Counted from the stretch's first letter, positions 1-11,074 are shown. The stretch is 64,000 nt of DNA from Chrysomallon squamiferum (GCA_012295275.1 CM022665.1:36717933-36781932), one strand, 5' to 3'. Translations and numbers: made by a program. Notes: generated from the letters alone by a model not told the origin.

Positions 1-272
1 GTTTTTACATGGATTACATTTTCTGGTCATTTTCTTCAACTCCAAATAATACTCGACTGGATAAAATTCACTACAACATGTCGCAATTGACACTGTCGTC
101 GAAAAACAGCTTCTGTTGCAAGTAACGAGGTATTAATATTCCTCTGAAGGGGCTGGACTTCATTATGGAATGGGCGGAGCTACAACTCGAAAACAGCGTT
201 CATCTTCCACTACAAATCTTTTGCAGCTATTTCTGAATTATCGTTAAAGCAAACCCCAAAAATTTTAGGAAA

Positions 273-273
<1 letters not shown>
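1..273. other. complex non-coding sequence, left edge
   Basis: Mixed-composition DNA with no usable open frame on either strand. A GC-box-like GGGCGG lies near 171-176. I see no exon signals or repeat structure. It ends at a poly(A) run. Confidence 0.5.
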
Positions 274-310
<37 letters not shown>

Positions 311-375
311 AAACAAATTTTTTAAAATTTAAAAATTAAAAGAAAGACTAGAAAGAAAAGACAAAAAAAAAAAAT
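274..375. repeat. poly(A) run and A/T-rich spacer
   Basis: A 34-bp uninterrupted A run (274-307) is followed by A/T-only sequence and a second short A run near 363-373. It has no visible target-site duplication or SINE/LINE body next to it, so it is treated as low-complexity DNA rather than a retroposon tail. Confidence 0.8.
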
Positions 376-930
376 GTCTTTGTCAAAAACAACAACAACT
401 GCAATTTAGTCTCACCAGAAACACAACAGTATTAATTATAGCTATACATTTGCAAAAGAAAAATTTGTTTCTATTGGTATAAATTCCGTCGTTACAAGTA
501 TTTCGCTTCCAAGTATTTATTCGCCGAGACAGCGGTATGCTGTTTACAAAACTCGTTACGAGCTTCTGCTTATCCCAACACTGAATTGTCGTTTTGAATT
601 TCACTCGGCACAGAAATAAAACGCGGCAGAACCTACAGGCTGCATCTGGTCGTATTATTTTATCCAGCGAAAGTATGGCCGTCCGTGTAATTATTGGCTT
701 TTTAAACTGGCAAAGATGGGACAGTGTGAAGATAAAGGGAAATCTTTATTTACGTGACAGAATCCTTGCCCCTTTTTCGGCCTTGCCTCTTTGCAGGGCG
801 TTAATAATATTATTATCCCGACCGCCGGACTTTTTTAGTATGTAACACATTCCTGGACATCGCTGGCGATTTTTTTATTGTTATTTTAAGGACGACGTCA
901 TCAAATTCTAAAACGAAGGTAAATTTTAAA
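376..930. other. complex island, candidate regulatory DNA
   Basis: About 550 bp of non-repetitive sequence, clearly more GC-balanced than its flanks. It contains TAATTA (688-693), a homeodomain-type core, inside an otherwise complex stretch, and a CRE-like GACGTCA (894-900). An 83-codon frame at 594-845 begins with TTG rather than ATG and resembles nothing I recognise, so I do not call it coding. The regulatory role is inferred from composition and motif content only. Confidence 0.25.

Positions 931-966
<36 letters not shown>
931..966. repeat. (AAT)n microsatellite
   Basis: About twelve uninterrupted AAT units bordered by A/T-rich sequence. Confidence 0.95.
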
Positions 967-1756
967 TAATAAATGTTCCGAATGTTTATCGATATCTGTT
1001 ATTTATTTTGAGAACTAAAAACTCTTATTTATCTCTTAACTGTTAATAGTAACTGAATTTTTCGTCTTAATTCGAGATAAATAAAAATTAAATGCGTTAT
1101 GTAGCCGATAAATGCAAATAGTTTCATAAATAAATAAATCTTCATTCGATTATGTGGATGTGTGTAATATGTGTATCTCCATCAGTACGTAGATATATTT
1201 ATTGTGCATTGTTATCCTATAGCCTATGTTTGCTGTTTATGTGATATATTTTATTCTCGAATTAATTAAATAATAAAATATACAACAACAGTATTTTTCT
1301 CAGCTTTTAATTATTTTTTCTTTTCCATTAATAATATCTCTTCTGGGTTTTTTTTGGGGGTGGGGGTAATAGTAATTTAATATTTTACGTCATAATTAGG
1401 CTAACACTAACTATGATGATGATAATGATAGTAATAATAACGAGAGTATTAAAAATAACAACACTAATAACAATATCATCGTTATCATCATTATCATCAC
1501 AACAACAATAACTATATTAATAAATAAAAAAGAACAAACTGTAATTACAGATGAAAATACACAAGACAAGAGAATTATATAACGATACATTCTTTAATTT
1601 AGGAAAATCATTTCATCCAGTTCTTTTTGCATTAGCTATTAGTCCGATATTACTGATATTTCGTAATAAAACATAAACCAGTATTTCACTGTTATCTTTG
1701 ACCTCAACACGAAACCACGTTCTTTGGAAAACGTAACAACAGTTCAATAAACTGTA
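967..1756. other. AT-rich spacer
   Basis: Nothing gene-like is visible. Around 1411-1500 a GATGATGATAATGATA stretch is followed about 50 bp later by TATCATCGTTATCATCATT, so opposite-orientation GAT and ATC repeats could pair. A G-rich TGGGGGTGGGGG run lies near 1350-1366. Confidence 0.5.
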
Positions 1757-1760
1757 TTAT

Positions 1761-1852
<92 letters not shown>

Positions 1853-1858
1853 TTATTA

Positions 1859-1910
<52 letters not shown>
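1757..1910. repeat. compound (ACT)n-(ATT)n microsatellite
   Basis: About thirty ACT units (to ~1850) pass directly into about twenty ATT units with no spacer. The junction implies a phase-keeping C-to-T change spreading through part of one array. Confidence 0.95.
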
Positions 1911-2167
1911 CTGGTAGCCGCTTCCAATGGAGTCTCTAAGGCCAGTGAACTGGAATCAGTCACGTATTGATTTTGTATTTGGTCACTTTGATAAGACATG
2001 AGCCCACTTTACTAGATAAACCATGTGAGTCGCGTGTCTGCTGAGTTTACACTGCTGAAATTTAATAATATTAATAATAACAACAAAAACATAACATTCA
2101 ACAATATTAGCTGCTTTTCGAAAACATCTTTGTTTTATACACAGCGTCATGTCATCATCATGACTTT
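1911..2167. other. complex spacer
   Basis: Ordinary mixed sequence between two microsatellites. A frame starting at 2025 runs into the following repeat and is not credible as coding. Nothing else is seen. Confidence 0.45.
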
Positions 2168-2201
2168 GATGATGATGATGATGATGATGACGACGATGAC
2201 G

Positions 2202-2275
<74 letters not shown>
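2168..2275. repeat. compound (ATG)n-(AAT)n-(ATT)n microsatellite
   Basis: GAT/ATG units, a short GACGAC interruption, then AATAAT changing to ATTATT. Because AAT and ATT are complementary the last two blocks form an inverted repeat. Confidence 0.95.
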
Positions 2276-2595
2276 GAAGATACACAAACAAGCAAAAAAA
2301 CTGGAATCTCACAGAGTATCGAATGAAAACTATGCATTCATCAAAATAAACGTTTATAATAAATAAATTCATATAGTCATTTATCAAGAATATAAATTGA
2401 AAAGTGAACTGCAAATTAATCTTATGCTACTTTACGAGATGATAGATAAATTAAAAGTGCCTGCTTTATAATTACCATTTAAAGTCAGGATATAACAAAA
2501 AAAAAAAAAAGAGTAAGAGATAAAATATTCTTATTTAACTACAAAAATTAACCATAATAATTGTACTTACAGAAACAGCGATGTATACTGCACAG
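2276..2595. other. AT-rich spacer
   Basis: No open frame, repeat array or motif worth naming apart from a short A run near 2498-2511. Confidence 0.5.
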
Positions 2596-2627
2596 TAAAT
2601 AAATAAATAAAATTTAAAAATAAATAA

Positions 2628-2680
<53 letters not shown>

Positions 2681-2713
2681 TATAAAAATCAAAAAAAAAA
2701 AAAAAAAAAAAAA
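2596..2713. repeat. compound (AAAT)n-(TA)n-poly(A) tract
   Basis: AAAT units (2596-2631) pass into about 22 TA dinucleotides (to ~2676) and then a 23-bp A run (2691-2713). The 60-residue minus-strand frame here is a repeat artefact. Confidence 0.95.
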
Positions 2714-3053
2714 TCAAAAATCAACAAAAAAATCAACAAACAAAACAACAAAGATTCAGATATAGAGATGTAAACTGTATATAAAAAACAAAACAGAAAC
2801 AAAAGAAATTAAAATATCTTTACGTAGCTAACAGAAAACTATGTAGACTCTACTGCAGAAGTTCTTTTTGTGACTATTGCAGTAGCCATAATGATTAATA
2901 ATGACGTCGGAGGTAATAAAGCATCAGGGACGACGTTGTAATGAAGTCATGTTGATGCTGGCAGGTCTAACAGAAGATGTTGCTGCAGTGGTGATAACAA
3001 CAGTGATACTGTGTTAGCAGTTTGACTGGAAACACTGCTGACAGTGACAAAAA
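2714..3053. other. spacer with complex 3' half
   Basis: A-rich to about 2820, then complex sequence to 3050 that includes a CRE-like TGACGTCG near 2904-2911. No exon signals. Confidence 0.4.
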
Positions 3054-3090
<37 letters not shown>

Positions 3091-3150
3091 ATAATAATAA
3101 TAATAATAATATTAATATTAATATTAATAATGATATTAATAATACTACTA
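3054..3150. repeat. compound (ACT)n-(AAT)n microsatellite
   Basis: About twelve ACT units abut AAT units and then ATTAAT variants. It is another ACT array passing into an A/T-only trinucleotide. Confidence 0.9.
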
Positions 3151-3840
3151 ATAAATAATATCTTTACAGAAAGTAAATTAATAAAATATAATAATTTAAA
3201 AGCCTGAAAGTATTATATTTAAAAAAAAAAAAAAAAAAATGAAAAGAAAAGAAATGAACCCAAGAAAATACAAAAAATACAACAGCCTATATTTTACTAA
3301 AAAAAAAAGCACTAACACCCCAACAATTAACAGCTACATCTACGGAAATAAATGCGTATGTTTGTGCCTATAATAAATATGATGCTCTATGTGTTTATAT
3401 AAATACATCTGGCGGCAATAACTGTTATGAAATGTCACATTTTATTATTTTAGTGTATATATATCATACATATATTATGCATATCCCGTAAACTCCCATT
3501 TTGTCACAACAAAATAAAATTTTATGTTACATCTTCTTCATAAGTATGCTGTTACATTCGGTGTAAAATAAAGTTCTGTTATGTTAGTATTAATAATGCT
3601 AATTATCGTTCATGACAGTAAAATTAATTCCGATCTCTTTAATAGTAAAGTCCAGTTTTTAAACCGTTAAAATATTTAATTTAGATTTTCTCCGTTTTAT
3701 TCATTCTCATCGTTCTAGGGTTTCGATTTTATCTATTTATATACGTCACGAATATTTATTTCAAAAACAGTGTTTTGTTTTGGTACAGTAAATTTAAAAA
3801 GGTCTTTAATTTCATCATTTTTATAAAATACTGGGATGGT
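3151..3840. other. AT-rich spacer
   Basis: A 19-bp A run near 3221-3239; otherwise A/T-rich DNA without open frames, tandem structure or recognisable motifs. Confidence 0.5.
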
Positions 3841-4425
3841 GAAAATGTGGCAGAAATGTTTATATATATAATTTTATTTTATTTATTTATTTATTATTCT
3901 TTTATTCATTCATTTATCATTTAATATTAATTTGTTTATTTTTGTGTATTTAATTATTCATTCGTTTATTATTTATTTTTATTTTTTTACATATTTACGT
4001 ATTTATTTAAGAATTTCAGTTTATTTAAAAATTCATTTGCTGTTCTTTCATTTTCTTATTTAAATGTATATTTATATTATTCCTTCTTATTTACTTTTTT
4101 CATTCATTAGTAATAGTATCTTACGTATATGGTACCTTAATTATATAGTTTTGGGGTTTTACATTATTTTTGTTTGTTTATTTGTTTGTTTGTTTTTAGT
4201 TTCTTTATTATTTTTTTGTTCTTACTATTTTATTGCTCCATTTTGATTACTTACCCACTTAATTAATTATCATATATTTATTTATTTATTTTTTGATTTG
4301 TTTGTTCCTTTATTTTATTTTATTTATTTTTTTGTTAATTAATTTATTCATTCGTTTGCTGTTACTTTATTTTCATTAATATTAATTTACTCAACACAAT
4401 TGTACATATTTTGCCCCGTGTGAAA
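3841..4425. repeat. degenerate TTTA/TTTG tetranucleotide-rich region
   Basis: The plus strand is dominated by TTTATT, TTTGTT and ATTCATTC units broken by point changes. This looks like an old, mutated tetranucleotide array. Frames here encode only F, L, I and Y and are not genes. Confidence 0.7.
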
Positions 4426-4589
4426 TGAAATATCTGTTTTTATTAACAAACATGTTTATTTATACTGAAAAATACGAGTGTCTGAAATATGCTAATTTTC
4501 TACGGATATTAACATATTTAACAATCTTTAATTATTATTCATTTATACATTTATATCTATTAAATTTTAATTTAATCTATTCTCAGAAT

Positions 4590-4945
4590 TATGTAATGGT
4601 AGTAGTAGTAGTGCTTTGTTTTTGGCGGTGTGTTGATGGTGGTATAGTAATCTGTTTTGTTCTAGTAGTACTGTTAGTAATACTAGATATGGCAGTAATA
4701 CTAGCTGTAGGTTTAGTAATAGTCGTGATGGTAATATTAGATGTTGATATAGTGATAGCAGTGGTAGGAGTAATAATAATCGTAGTAGTAATAGTAGCAG
4801 TAGTGGAAGTAGCTGTAGTAGTCGTGGAAAAAGTAGTAGTGGTAAAAATAGTACTAGTGGTTTGTGGTTGTAGTAGAAACAGTAATATTTGTTCTTGTAG
4901 TGATTGTAAAAGTGTCTGTTGAAGTAGTAACAATGGTAGTTTAAT
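4590..4945. repeat. degenerate (GTA)n trinucleotide array
   Basis: GTAGTAGTAGT with many interspersed GTG, ATA, GCA and TTA variants, and almost every third base remaining in phase. The phase retention keeps both strands open (165 and 114 codons). These frames encode only V/I/L or T/S/I/Q-biased strings and are repeat artefacts. Confidence 0.85.
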
Positions 4946-4959
4946 AGTATTACTTTTGT

Positions 4960-5025
4960 TTTTCGTTGCTTTTATTCTTATTCTTATTTTTATTCTTCTT
5001 CTTCTTCTTCTTCTTCTTATTATTA

Positions 5026-5092
<67 letters not shown>

Positions 5093-5195
5093 TTTCCATT
5101 ATTAAACTGTTCGTTGTTTTGTTTTGTTTTTTATTTAATTTATTTACCGCTTAATTTATTTATTTTATTTTTATTTTTTATTTTTATTTTTTTCA
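4960..5195. repeat. compound (TTC)n-(TTA)n-(TTTA)n tract
   Basis: CTTCTTCTT passes to TTATTATTA and then about fourteen TTTA units (5039-5093), followed by mutated TTTA to about 5190. It is a stepwise series of related units. Confidence 0.9.
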
Positions 5196-5440
5196 CTTCT
5201 CATAAAATTAAAACCAGCTGCATCATCTATTGAAATAACATTGATAAAGGTATAAAATACTTCTTTTCAGTTCAAATTAATCAAAAATTTCACAATAAGC
5301 AAAATCTAAAAAATACTGTAAACCAGAAACAATTTACAATGATGTCGATAGTGTATGTTCTTTCATTCAGAAACTTTAAAATTAGAAAACCAAAAAACCA
5401 GACAACTACAGCTACTTTTGCTTGTAGAAATACAACAACG
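5196..5440. other. AT-rich spacer
   Basis: No feature seen. Confidence 0.5.
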
Positions 5441-5700
5441 ACGCTACGACAATAACTATTACTTCAGCTATTACTATTACTACTACTAATATTATTACTA
5501 CTGCTGCTACCTCTAATAGTATTACTACTGCATCTGCTACTACTACTACTACTACTAGTACCGCCATTACCGCTAATATTTCTACTACTGTTACTACAAG
5601 AAGAACGTATAATAATAATAATAATTATGCAGCAAAACAAACAAAAAAAACTACCGGACATGATGATGACGATGATGATGATGATGATCATGATGATGTA
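5441..5700. repeat. degenerate (ACT)n, (AAT)n and (GAT)n arrays
   Basis: CTACTACTA variants (5455-5600) are followed by a short AAT tract and a GATGATGAT tract (5659-5697). The last contains the palindrome GATGATCATGATG. The serine-rich frame on the minus strand is a shadow of the trinucleotides. Confidence 0.85.
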
Positions 5701-5757
5701 TAAATATTTACTGACAATTTATTAGATGTCATATATTTTTATATTATAAAAAAAAAT

Positions 5758-5763
5758 AACAAA

Positions 5764-5798
<35 letters not shown>

Positions 5799-5800
5799 AA
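5758..5800. repeat. (AAAT)n microsatellite
   Basis: About ten AAAT units. Confidence 0.95.
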
Positions 5801-5944
5801 TGCGCTGTAGCCACTATTAACTATACTGATTGATTAGTATCAAAATGATCCTGTCGATGTACTTTTTCCATGTACAGGAAAGCACATATTAAAGTCTTTG
5901 AAACATCCAGCGCGCTGCACTGGATGGAATGGGAAATGCCCCCA
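5801..5944. other. short complex segment
   Basis: About 145 bp of mixed sequence. Frames here (85 and 81 codons +, 78 and 86 -) run straight into trinucleotides and are not credible. Confidence 0.4.
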
Positions 5945-6055
5945 AAAAATAATAACAACAGTAATAACAACAATAACAGTAACAATAATAATAGTAATAA
6001 TAATAATAACAGAAACAACAACAATAATAATAGCAATAGTGACAACAACAAAATC

Positions 6056-6088
<33 letters not shown>

Positions 6089-6250
6089 CAATTTCATCAT
6101 TATTATTATTATTATTATTATTATTAATAATTATTATTATTAAATAATAATTATTATATAATAAAAACAACTACTGATATAGTAAAAATAATATCAACAA
6201 CAGTAATTGTAACAGTAAAAATAACAGCAACTACAACAACAGCAATAACA
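5945..6250. repeat. (AAC/AAT)n array with (AAT)n-(ATT)n inverted repeat
   Basis: AACAATAACAGT-type units pass to pure AAT (about 6056-6088), a short ATCAATTTCATC hinge, then pure ATT (6098-6126). The two pure blocks are complementary and could form a cruciform. Confidence 0.9.
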
Positions 6251-6369
6251 ATAGTGAAAGATCATACTCTTCCCTATTCAAATCCTGTCTGCGTTGTTCT
6301 GGAATGCATTCGTATACACAAAACAATACGTCTATTACAAACACAAACTGCGACTGTCAACCATGGTGT

Positions 6370-6696
6370 ATAAAATCTAAACTCTGAAACAACGTGTAAC
6401 ATTAGTGCAGTAATTTTAATCTCTGCGGTATATAAATACACATTCTGAATACATCGGTATAGTTTTCGTTTTCAGCTCCTGGGTAAACAGATTTTACATA
6501 CTGAAACAATATAAGCTCAAATACATAGTCTTATCCTTTATTTGCATCTCTTACACATGCATAATAAAAGGAAGAAAAATTGCAGTCACGTAGTCTTGAT
6601 TAACAAATAACAATGGTTGTGTTTATTTTGAGTTCGGCGCATACATAAATGCTTCCTGAAATAATATATTGTTATTTCGACCTCAGCAGTATGTAG
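6370..6696. repeat. degenerate tandem array S1, left part
   Basis: Diverged units recur about every 60-110 bp with the landmarks TTTTCAGCTCCTGGG, a TATATA-like run and ATACTGAAACAATAT. Examples lie at 6379, 6470 and 6655. The array resumes at about 7130 after an unrelated block, so the two parts were once continuous. Confidence 0.6.
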
Positions 6697-7122
6697 AGAG
6701 AATAACTAGTTACTGTCTTAAGATACTGGTTTTATCTTGTGAAGGTGAGAATGGCCCGATTAAGCGAGGATCTGCCGAGCTGCATCTAGCCATTCGACCT
6801 GAGCAGGACAAAGTTGAAATCTGAAGAGAGTAACCAGTTATTAATTTCATCCCGCAGTCTTAAATATTACACAAAGTAAATGAAATAAACTGTTTTATTT
6901 GTCAACTCTACGCGTTCGATAGTAGTAGGTTCACGTGTATTGATTTTCGTTGTCGCCTACAAAGACTATACATCAAAACAACAATTCTTAAATAACAACA
7001 GTTCGTTTGTTATTTTTTTTAAATGAAAACTATTTTCACAATGGATTTTTAAGATCTAAACCAGTAATTAAAGAAGTATCTTTGAAAAAATATATATTAC
7101 AAGTAATTTATCGAATTCGAAA
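6697..7122 (+). mobile_element. unnamed dispersed element, copy A (inside array S1)
   Basis: This block is clearly related to 30706-31095 in the same orientation. Shared stretches include TCTTAAATAACA, TTTGTTATTTTTT, TTTTAAGATCTAAAC and ACAAGTAATTTAT, in the same order with similar spacing. I estimate by eye about 70-75 % identity with small indels. Array S1 units flank it on both sides, which suggests that it was inserted into the array. No terminal inverted repeats, poly(A) tail or coding capacity are visible, so its class is unknown. An old SINE-like or non-autonomous element, or an ancient duplication, would all fit. Confidence 0.55.
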
Positions 7123-7870
7123 ATACTGAAAGGTTATTATATCTTGCCACTATATACAATGATTGCAGGATATATTGAAACATTAATTACAGAACGTAAG
7201 TAGTAGTTCTAATTTTCAGCTCGGGATATAGATATATCTATATAGGTTCTTATTTCCAGTTCCAGGGTAAGAAATACAGTACTGAAATAACATAAAGCAT
7301 TAGTATTTTTTATTTTGACTCCTGCAGTATATAGTTATATATACTGAAACAATAATAACAGAACCTAAACATTAGTCTAATTTTTAGCTCGGGATATACA
7401 AAAATCTATATAGGTTCTTATTTTCAGTTCTAGGATATAAATTAATGAAACAACATTAAACAACACTGTTAAAGTTATTTTCTGCTCTGTAACATGTAAA
7501 TATACAGAAACGTAAGACATCAGTGTAGGTAGTTTTTTTTATAGTTTTTTTTCACTTCTGGGGTATATCAGATATACAAACTGACAGAATATAAAAGAGA
7601 AGTGTAGACAGAATATTACTGATGTTCGTATTTGCAATATTCATACTGACATTATACAATGTTCCTTGGGAACAATCTGCGGTTATTTTCATACTGAGAA
7701 CAATCTTCATTTCTTATATTCAGTCCTGGGCCATAAATATTTTATATTGAAACAATATACGAAAATGTCCTGTTATGTTATTTTCAGTCTGTCGGAACAT
7801 AGAACAGTACTCAGTTTTTTTCTTCTTCTTCTTCTTCTTCTTTGTTCAGCTCTGAAACAACAAGAACGAT
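7123..7870. repeat. degenerate tandem array S1, right part
   Basis: Repeats of GAAACAATA, then TTTTCAGCTC with GGGATATA, spaced about 60-90 bp apart. The clearest pair is AGCTCGGGATATA near 7218 and 7388, each followed within about 30 bp by TCTATATAGGTTCTTATTT. Later units (7700-7860) are more diverged and are interrupted by a CTT tract near 7823-7842. Confidence 0.65.
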
Positions 7871-8464
7871 AAAGCTGTAATTATTTTCACATCGAATTTA
7901 TACAAGTGTTCATCCTAAAAACGCAGATACAGAATTATACATATTTCTTCCTCTGTTTGGTTCTTTTTTTATTTCTAGCCTTTTAATGTTCTCGATGCAT
8001 TTACAAACGTGCCAACCCACGTAGAATTAAATTGCTAAAAATAATAGTAATTCAATAACCGCAATGATAATTATTCGAATTATTACACGGCGTTCTGTCA
8101 GTTATGAGTAATAACAAATACATATAAAAATTATATTTTGTTTGACTTCATTAAATATAATATGTGTACTTGATTATGTAAGGTTACGCACAATAAAATA
8201 GTAATACCAACGCCAGCTGTATCAATAAGGCAACCCGTAATAATACTCATGCTGATAATATCGAAGAAGAAGATGATGATAGCAATAATGAGTAGAGTAG
8301 ATGATGACTCCGATGATGATGTTGTTAATCATAATAATAAAGGTTAACCTAACGGTTTCATTAAGGATATACAAAACGGTACAAAATTAATCATTTTTTA
8401 TACATTTTTGCAGACAAAATGTAAATAACATAAATATACCATGAACCTAGGGCAGTACTGTCCC

Positions 8465-8467
<3 letters not shown>
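7871..8467. other. AT-rich spacer
   Basis: Mostly unstructured. A short GAAGAAGATGATGAT tract lies near 8264-8280 and a GATGATGAT tract near 8300-8322. Confidence 0.45.

Positions 8468-8560
<93 letters not shown>
8468..8560. repeat. (CT)n dinucleotide array
   Basis: About 46 uninterrupted CT units, followed by mutated CT to about 8695. It is a long polypurine-polypyrimidine mirror repeat able to form triplex DNA. Confidence 0.97.
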
Positions 8561-8562
<2 letters not shown>

Positions 8563-8699
8563 GTCTCTCTTTCTCGCTTTCTCTCAATATTTCATTTTTT
8601 CTAGTCTTTCTTTATTATCTCTATCACTCTCTTTCTATCTCTTTTGCTCTATCTACGTGTCTATCTGTCTATTTGTCTGTTTGAACTTCTCTCTCTAAT

Positions 8700-9065
8700 G
8701 AAGTGAAAATTCACAAAGAAGAAATGCCAGCGTGTTTCACCTCTGTGGCACAGTCTTTCAGAAGCAGTGAAGAAATCGTATGAACTTGTGGTAAGAACAC
8801 AGATCAAACACGTTATGCGTAATACTCCCAATCGTCAATTACACAGATAATATCTTTTGTTACGTAACATATACTTGTTTTAAAACTACACATAACGAAC
8901 GTTCAGTCATGTCTGCGTTGATATACAGGGTTTTTTCTTTGTATTTTTCTCTCTCTGGAATGGGTTGCTTTGATTGTTTTCTTTTTTCAAACTTCAATTT
9001 ATTTATAGTCCGATACAAATGGTAATGTACAATATGGAACTGCACTACTACTACTAATAAAAACG
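8700..9065. other. complex spacer
   Basis: Mixed sequence without an ATG-initiated frame of interest or a tandem repeat. It ends with a short ACT tract (9043-9056) next to the pentamer array. Confidence 0.4.
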
Positions 9066-10330
9066 GTATGGTATGGTATGGTGTGGTATGGTGTGGTATG
9101 GTCTGTTGTTGTGATGTGATGTGTTATGGTGTGGTGTGGTGTGGTGTGCTGTGGTGTGGTATGTGTGGTATGGTATGGTACGGTACGGTATGGTAAGGTG
9201 TGGTATGGTGTGGTATGGCGTGGTGTTGTATGATGTGATGTGGTATGGTATGGTATGGTATGGTGTGGTATGGTATGGTATGGTATGGTGTGGTATGGTC
9301 TGGTGTTGTATGATGTGATGTGTTATGGTGTGGTGTGGTGTGGTATGGTATGGTATGGTATGGTGTGGTATGGTGTGGTGTGGTATGGTGTGGTATGGTG
9401 TGGTATGATGTGGTATGGTGTGGTATGGTGTGGTGTTGTATGATGTGATGTGTTATGGTGTGGTGTGGTATGGTGTGGTATGGTCTGGTGTTGTATGATG
9501 TGATGTGTTATGGTGTGGGTGGTGGGTATGTGGTGTGGTGTTGTATGATGGTGTGGTATGGTATGGTGGGTGGTGTGGTATGGTGTGGTATGGTGTGGTA
9601 TGGTGTGGTGTTGTGTGATGGTGTGGTGGTGGTGTGGTATGGTGTGGTATGTGGTATGATGTGGTGGTATGGGTATGGTGTGGTGTTGTATGATGTGATG
9701 TGATATGGTGTGGTATGGTGGTGGTGTGGTGTTGGATGTGATGGGTATGGTCTGGTGTATGGTATGGTATGGTGTGTGTGCATGATTGTGGTATGGTGTG
9801 GTGATGTGGTATGGTATGGTATGGTGTGGTGTTGTATGATGTGATGTGGTATGGTATGGTGTGGTGTTGTATGATGTGATGTGGTATGGTGTGGTATGGT
9901 GTGGTATGGTATGGTATGGTGTGGTGTTGTATGATGTGATGTGGTATGGTGTGGTATGGTGTGGTGTTGTATGATGTGATGTGGTATGGTGTGGTATGGT
10001 ATGGTATGGTATGGTATGGTGTGGTGTTGTATGATGTGATGTGTTGTTATGGTGTGGTGTGGTGTGGTATGGTATGGTGTGGTGTGGTATGGTATGGTAT
10101 GGTATTGTATGGTATGATGTGGTATGATGTGGTATGGTGTGGTATGGTATGGTATGGTATGGTGTGGTGTGGTATGGTGCGGTATGATGTGGTATGGTGT
10201 GGTATGATATGGTATGGTATGGTGTGGTATGGTATGGTATGATGTGGTATGATGTGGTTTGGTATGGTATGGTGTGGTATGGTATGGTATGGTATGGTAT
10301 GGTATGGTATGGCATTGTTTGGTATGCTAC
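9066..10330. repeat. GGTAT/GGTGT pentanucleotide satellite
   Basis: About 1.26 kb of GGTAT and GGTGT pentamers, almost free of C on the plus strand. A variant block, GTTGTATGATGTGATG, recurs exactly at 9225, 9305, 9435, 9490, 9685, 9831, 9866, 9926, 9966 and 10026. Eight of the nine intervals between these are multiples of five (80, 130, 55, 195, 35, 60, 40, 60) and one is 146, so the pentamer register is nearly always kept. A 15-base cycle of the pentamer has no stop codon on either strand and reads the same in all three frames. This explains the 345-codon PYHTI frame on the minus strand and the MVWYG frames on the plus strand; neither is a protein. Confidence 0.97.
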
Positions 10331-10600
10331 ACTAAAGCTTGGTATGCCATGGTGCGGCATGGTTTGAGAGGATTGTGTGGGTTTGGCGAATTAGGGTGTG
10401 GTGGGGTATGGTATGGTATGGATGGGGGAGGTGCAGAATATGATTGAATGGTATAATATGATATGGGGCGGAGCACTCTGGTTTAGTGTAGATTGATACG
10501 GCTAGGGATGGTGTTGTATCCTGAATGGCACTGTGCGGTACAGCACTTCATAGTACGTCATGGTACAATAGAGTTACAACACTGTGGAATTTAGTAGACA
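10331..10600. repeat. decayed right margin of the pentamer array
   Basis: Recognisable but mutated units (GGCATGG, GGTATGCC, GGTATAATATG, GTGCGGTAC) persist for about 250 bp past the clean array. The left margin at 9066 is sharp by comparison. Confidence 0.6.
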
Positions 10601-10801
10601 AAACAACATTTTCTTTAGTTTTATTTGCTTAGGTTAATTCACATCAGTTAAGTTAATATGTTGAAATTTATTTTTGTTTGGTTTGGTTCTGTTTTGTTTT
10701 GTTTTAGTTCCATTTGATTTGGTTTCTTTGAATTAAATTTTAATGTAGTTTATTTCATTTGTTTTCGTTTTGTGATTTGTGTTTCAGTGTTGTTTTCCAT
10801 T
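10601..10801. other. T-rich spacer
   Basis: TTTTG- and TTTGG-type units around 10670-10770. Nothing gene-like. Confidence 0.5.
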
Positions 10802-10995
10802 TATGACTGTAATCTGACTAATTCTTAACACTATTCAGACAAAAGCAATGCACTTACTAGATGTATCATCTAGCGTTCTTTTAAAAAAAAAAAAAAAAAT
10901 TAATAATAATTTGATTCGTGCCAGATACAAAATAAAAGCGTGAACCCACAGTACTTAAGATTGAATCGATATTTACCAGTTTAAAAAAACTGTCC

Positions 10996-11054
<59 letters not shown>

Positions 11055-11074
11055 TCACCATTACCATTCTTGTT
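10802..11074 (+). mobile_element. unnamed ~260-bp repeated element, copy 1
   Basis: The block from TATGACTGTAATC to TTACCATTCTTGTT is repeated at 14608-14862 in the same orientation. Outside the poly(A) and ATT tracts the copies differ at only one or two bases (for example GATTGAATCG versus GATTTAATCG). Internal order: a CTAGATG-TAT-CATCTAG hairpin, poly(A), a unique ~90-bp core, a CAGTTT-AAAA-AAACTG hairpin, then an (ATT)n tract (10998-11053). The flanks of the two copies are unrelated, and I see no terminal inverted repeat or target duplication. It could be a young dispersed repeat or a local duplication. Confidence 0.7.

Noticed and set aside
274-307. Poly(A) as tail of a retroposon
   Set aside because: No target-site duplication, no upstream element body, and many similar A and T runs occur throughout the window.
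4425-4933. 165-codon plus and 114-codon minus frames
   Set aside because: Both come from the degenerate GTA trinucleotide array and encode only V/I/L or T/S/I/Q-biased strings.
9323-10360. 345-codon minus-strand frame of PYHTI repeats
   Set aside because: A pentamer repeat reads as the same five-residue cycle in all three frames, and GGTAT has no stop on either strand. Openness over 1 kb is therefore automatic and gives no evidence of coding.
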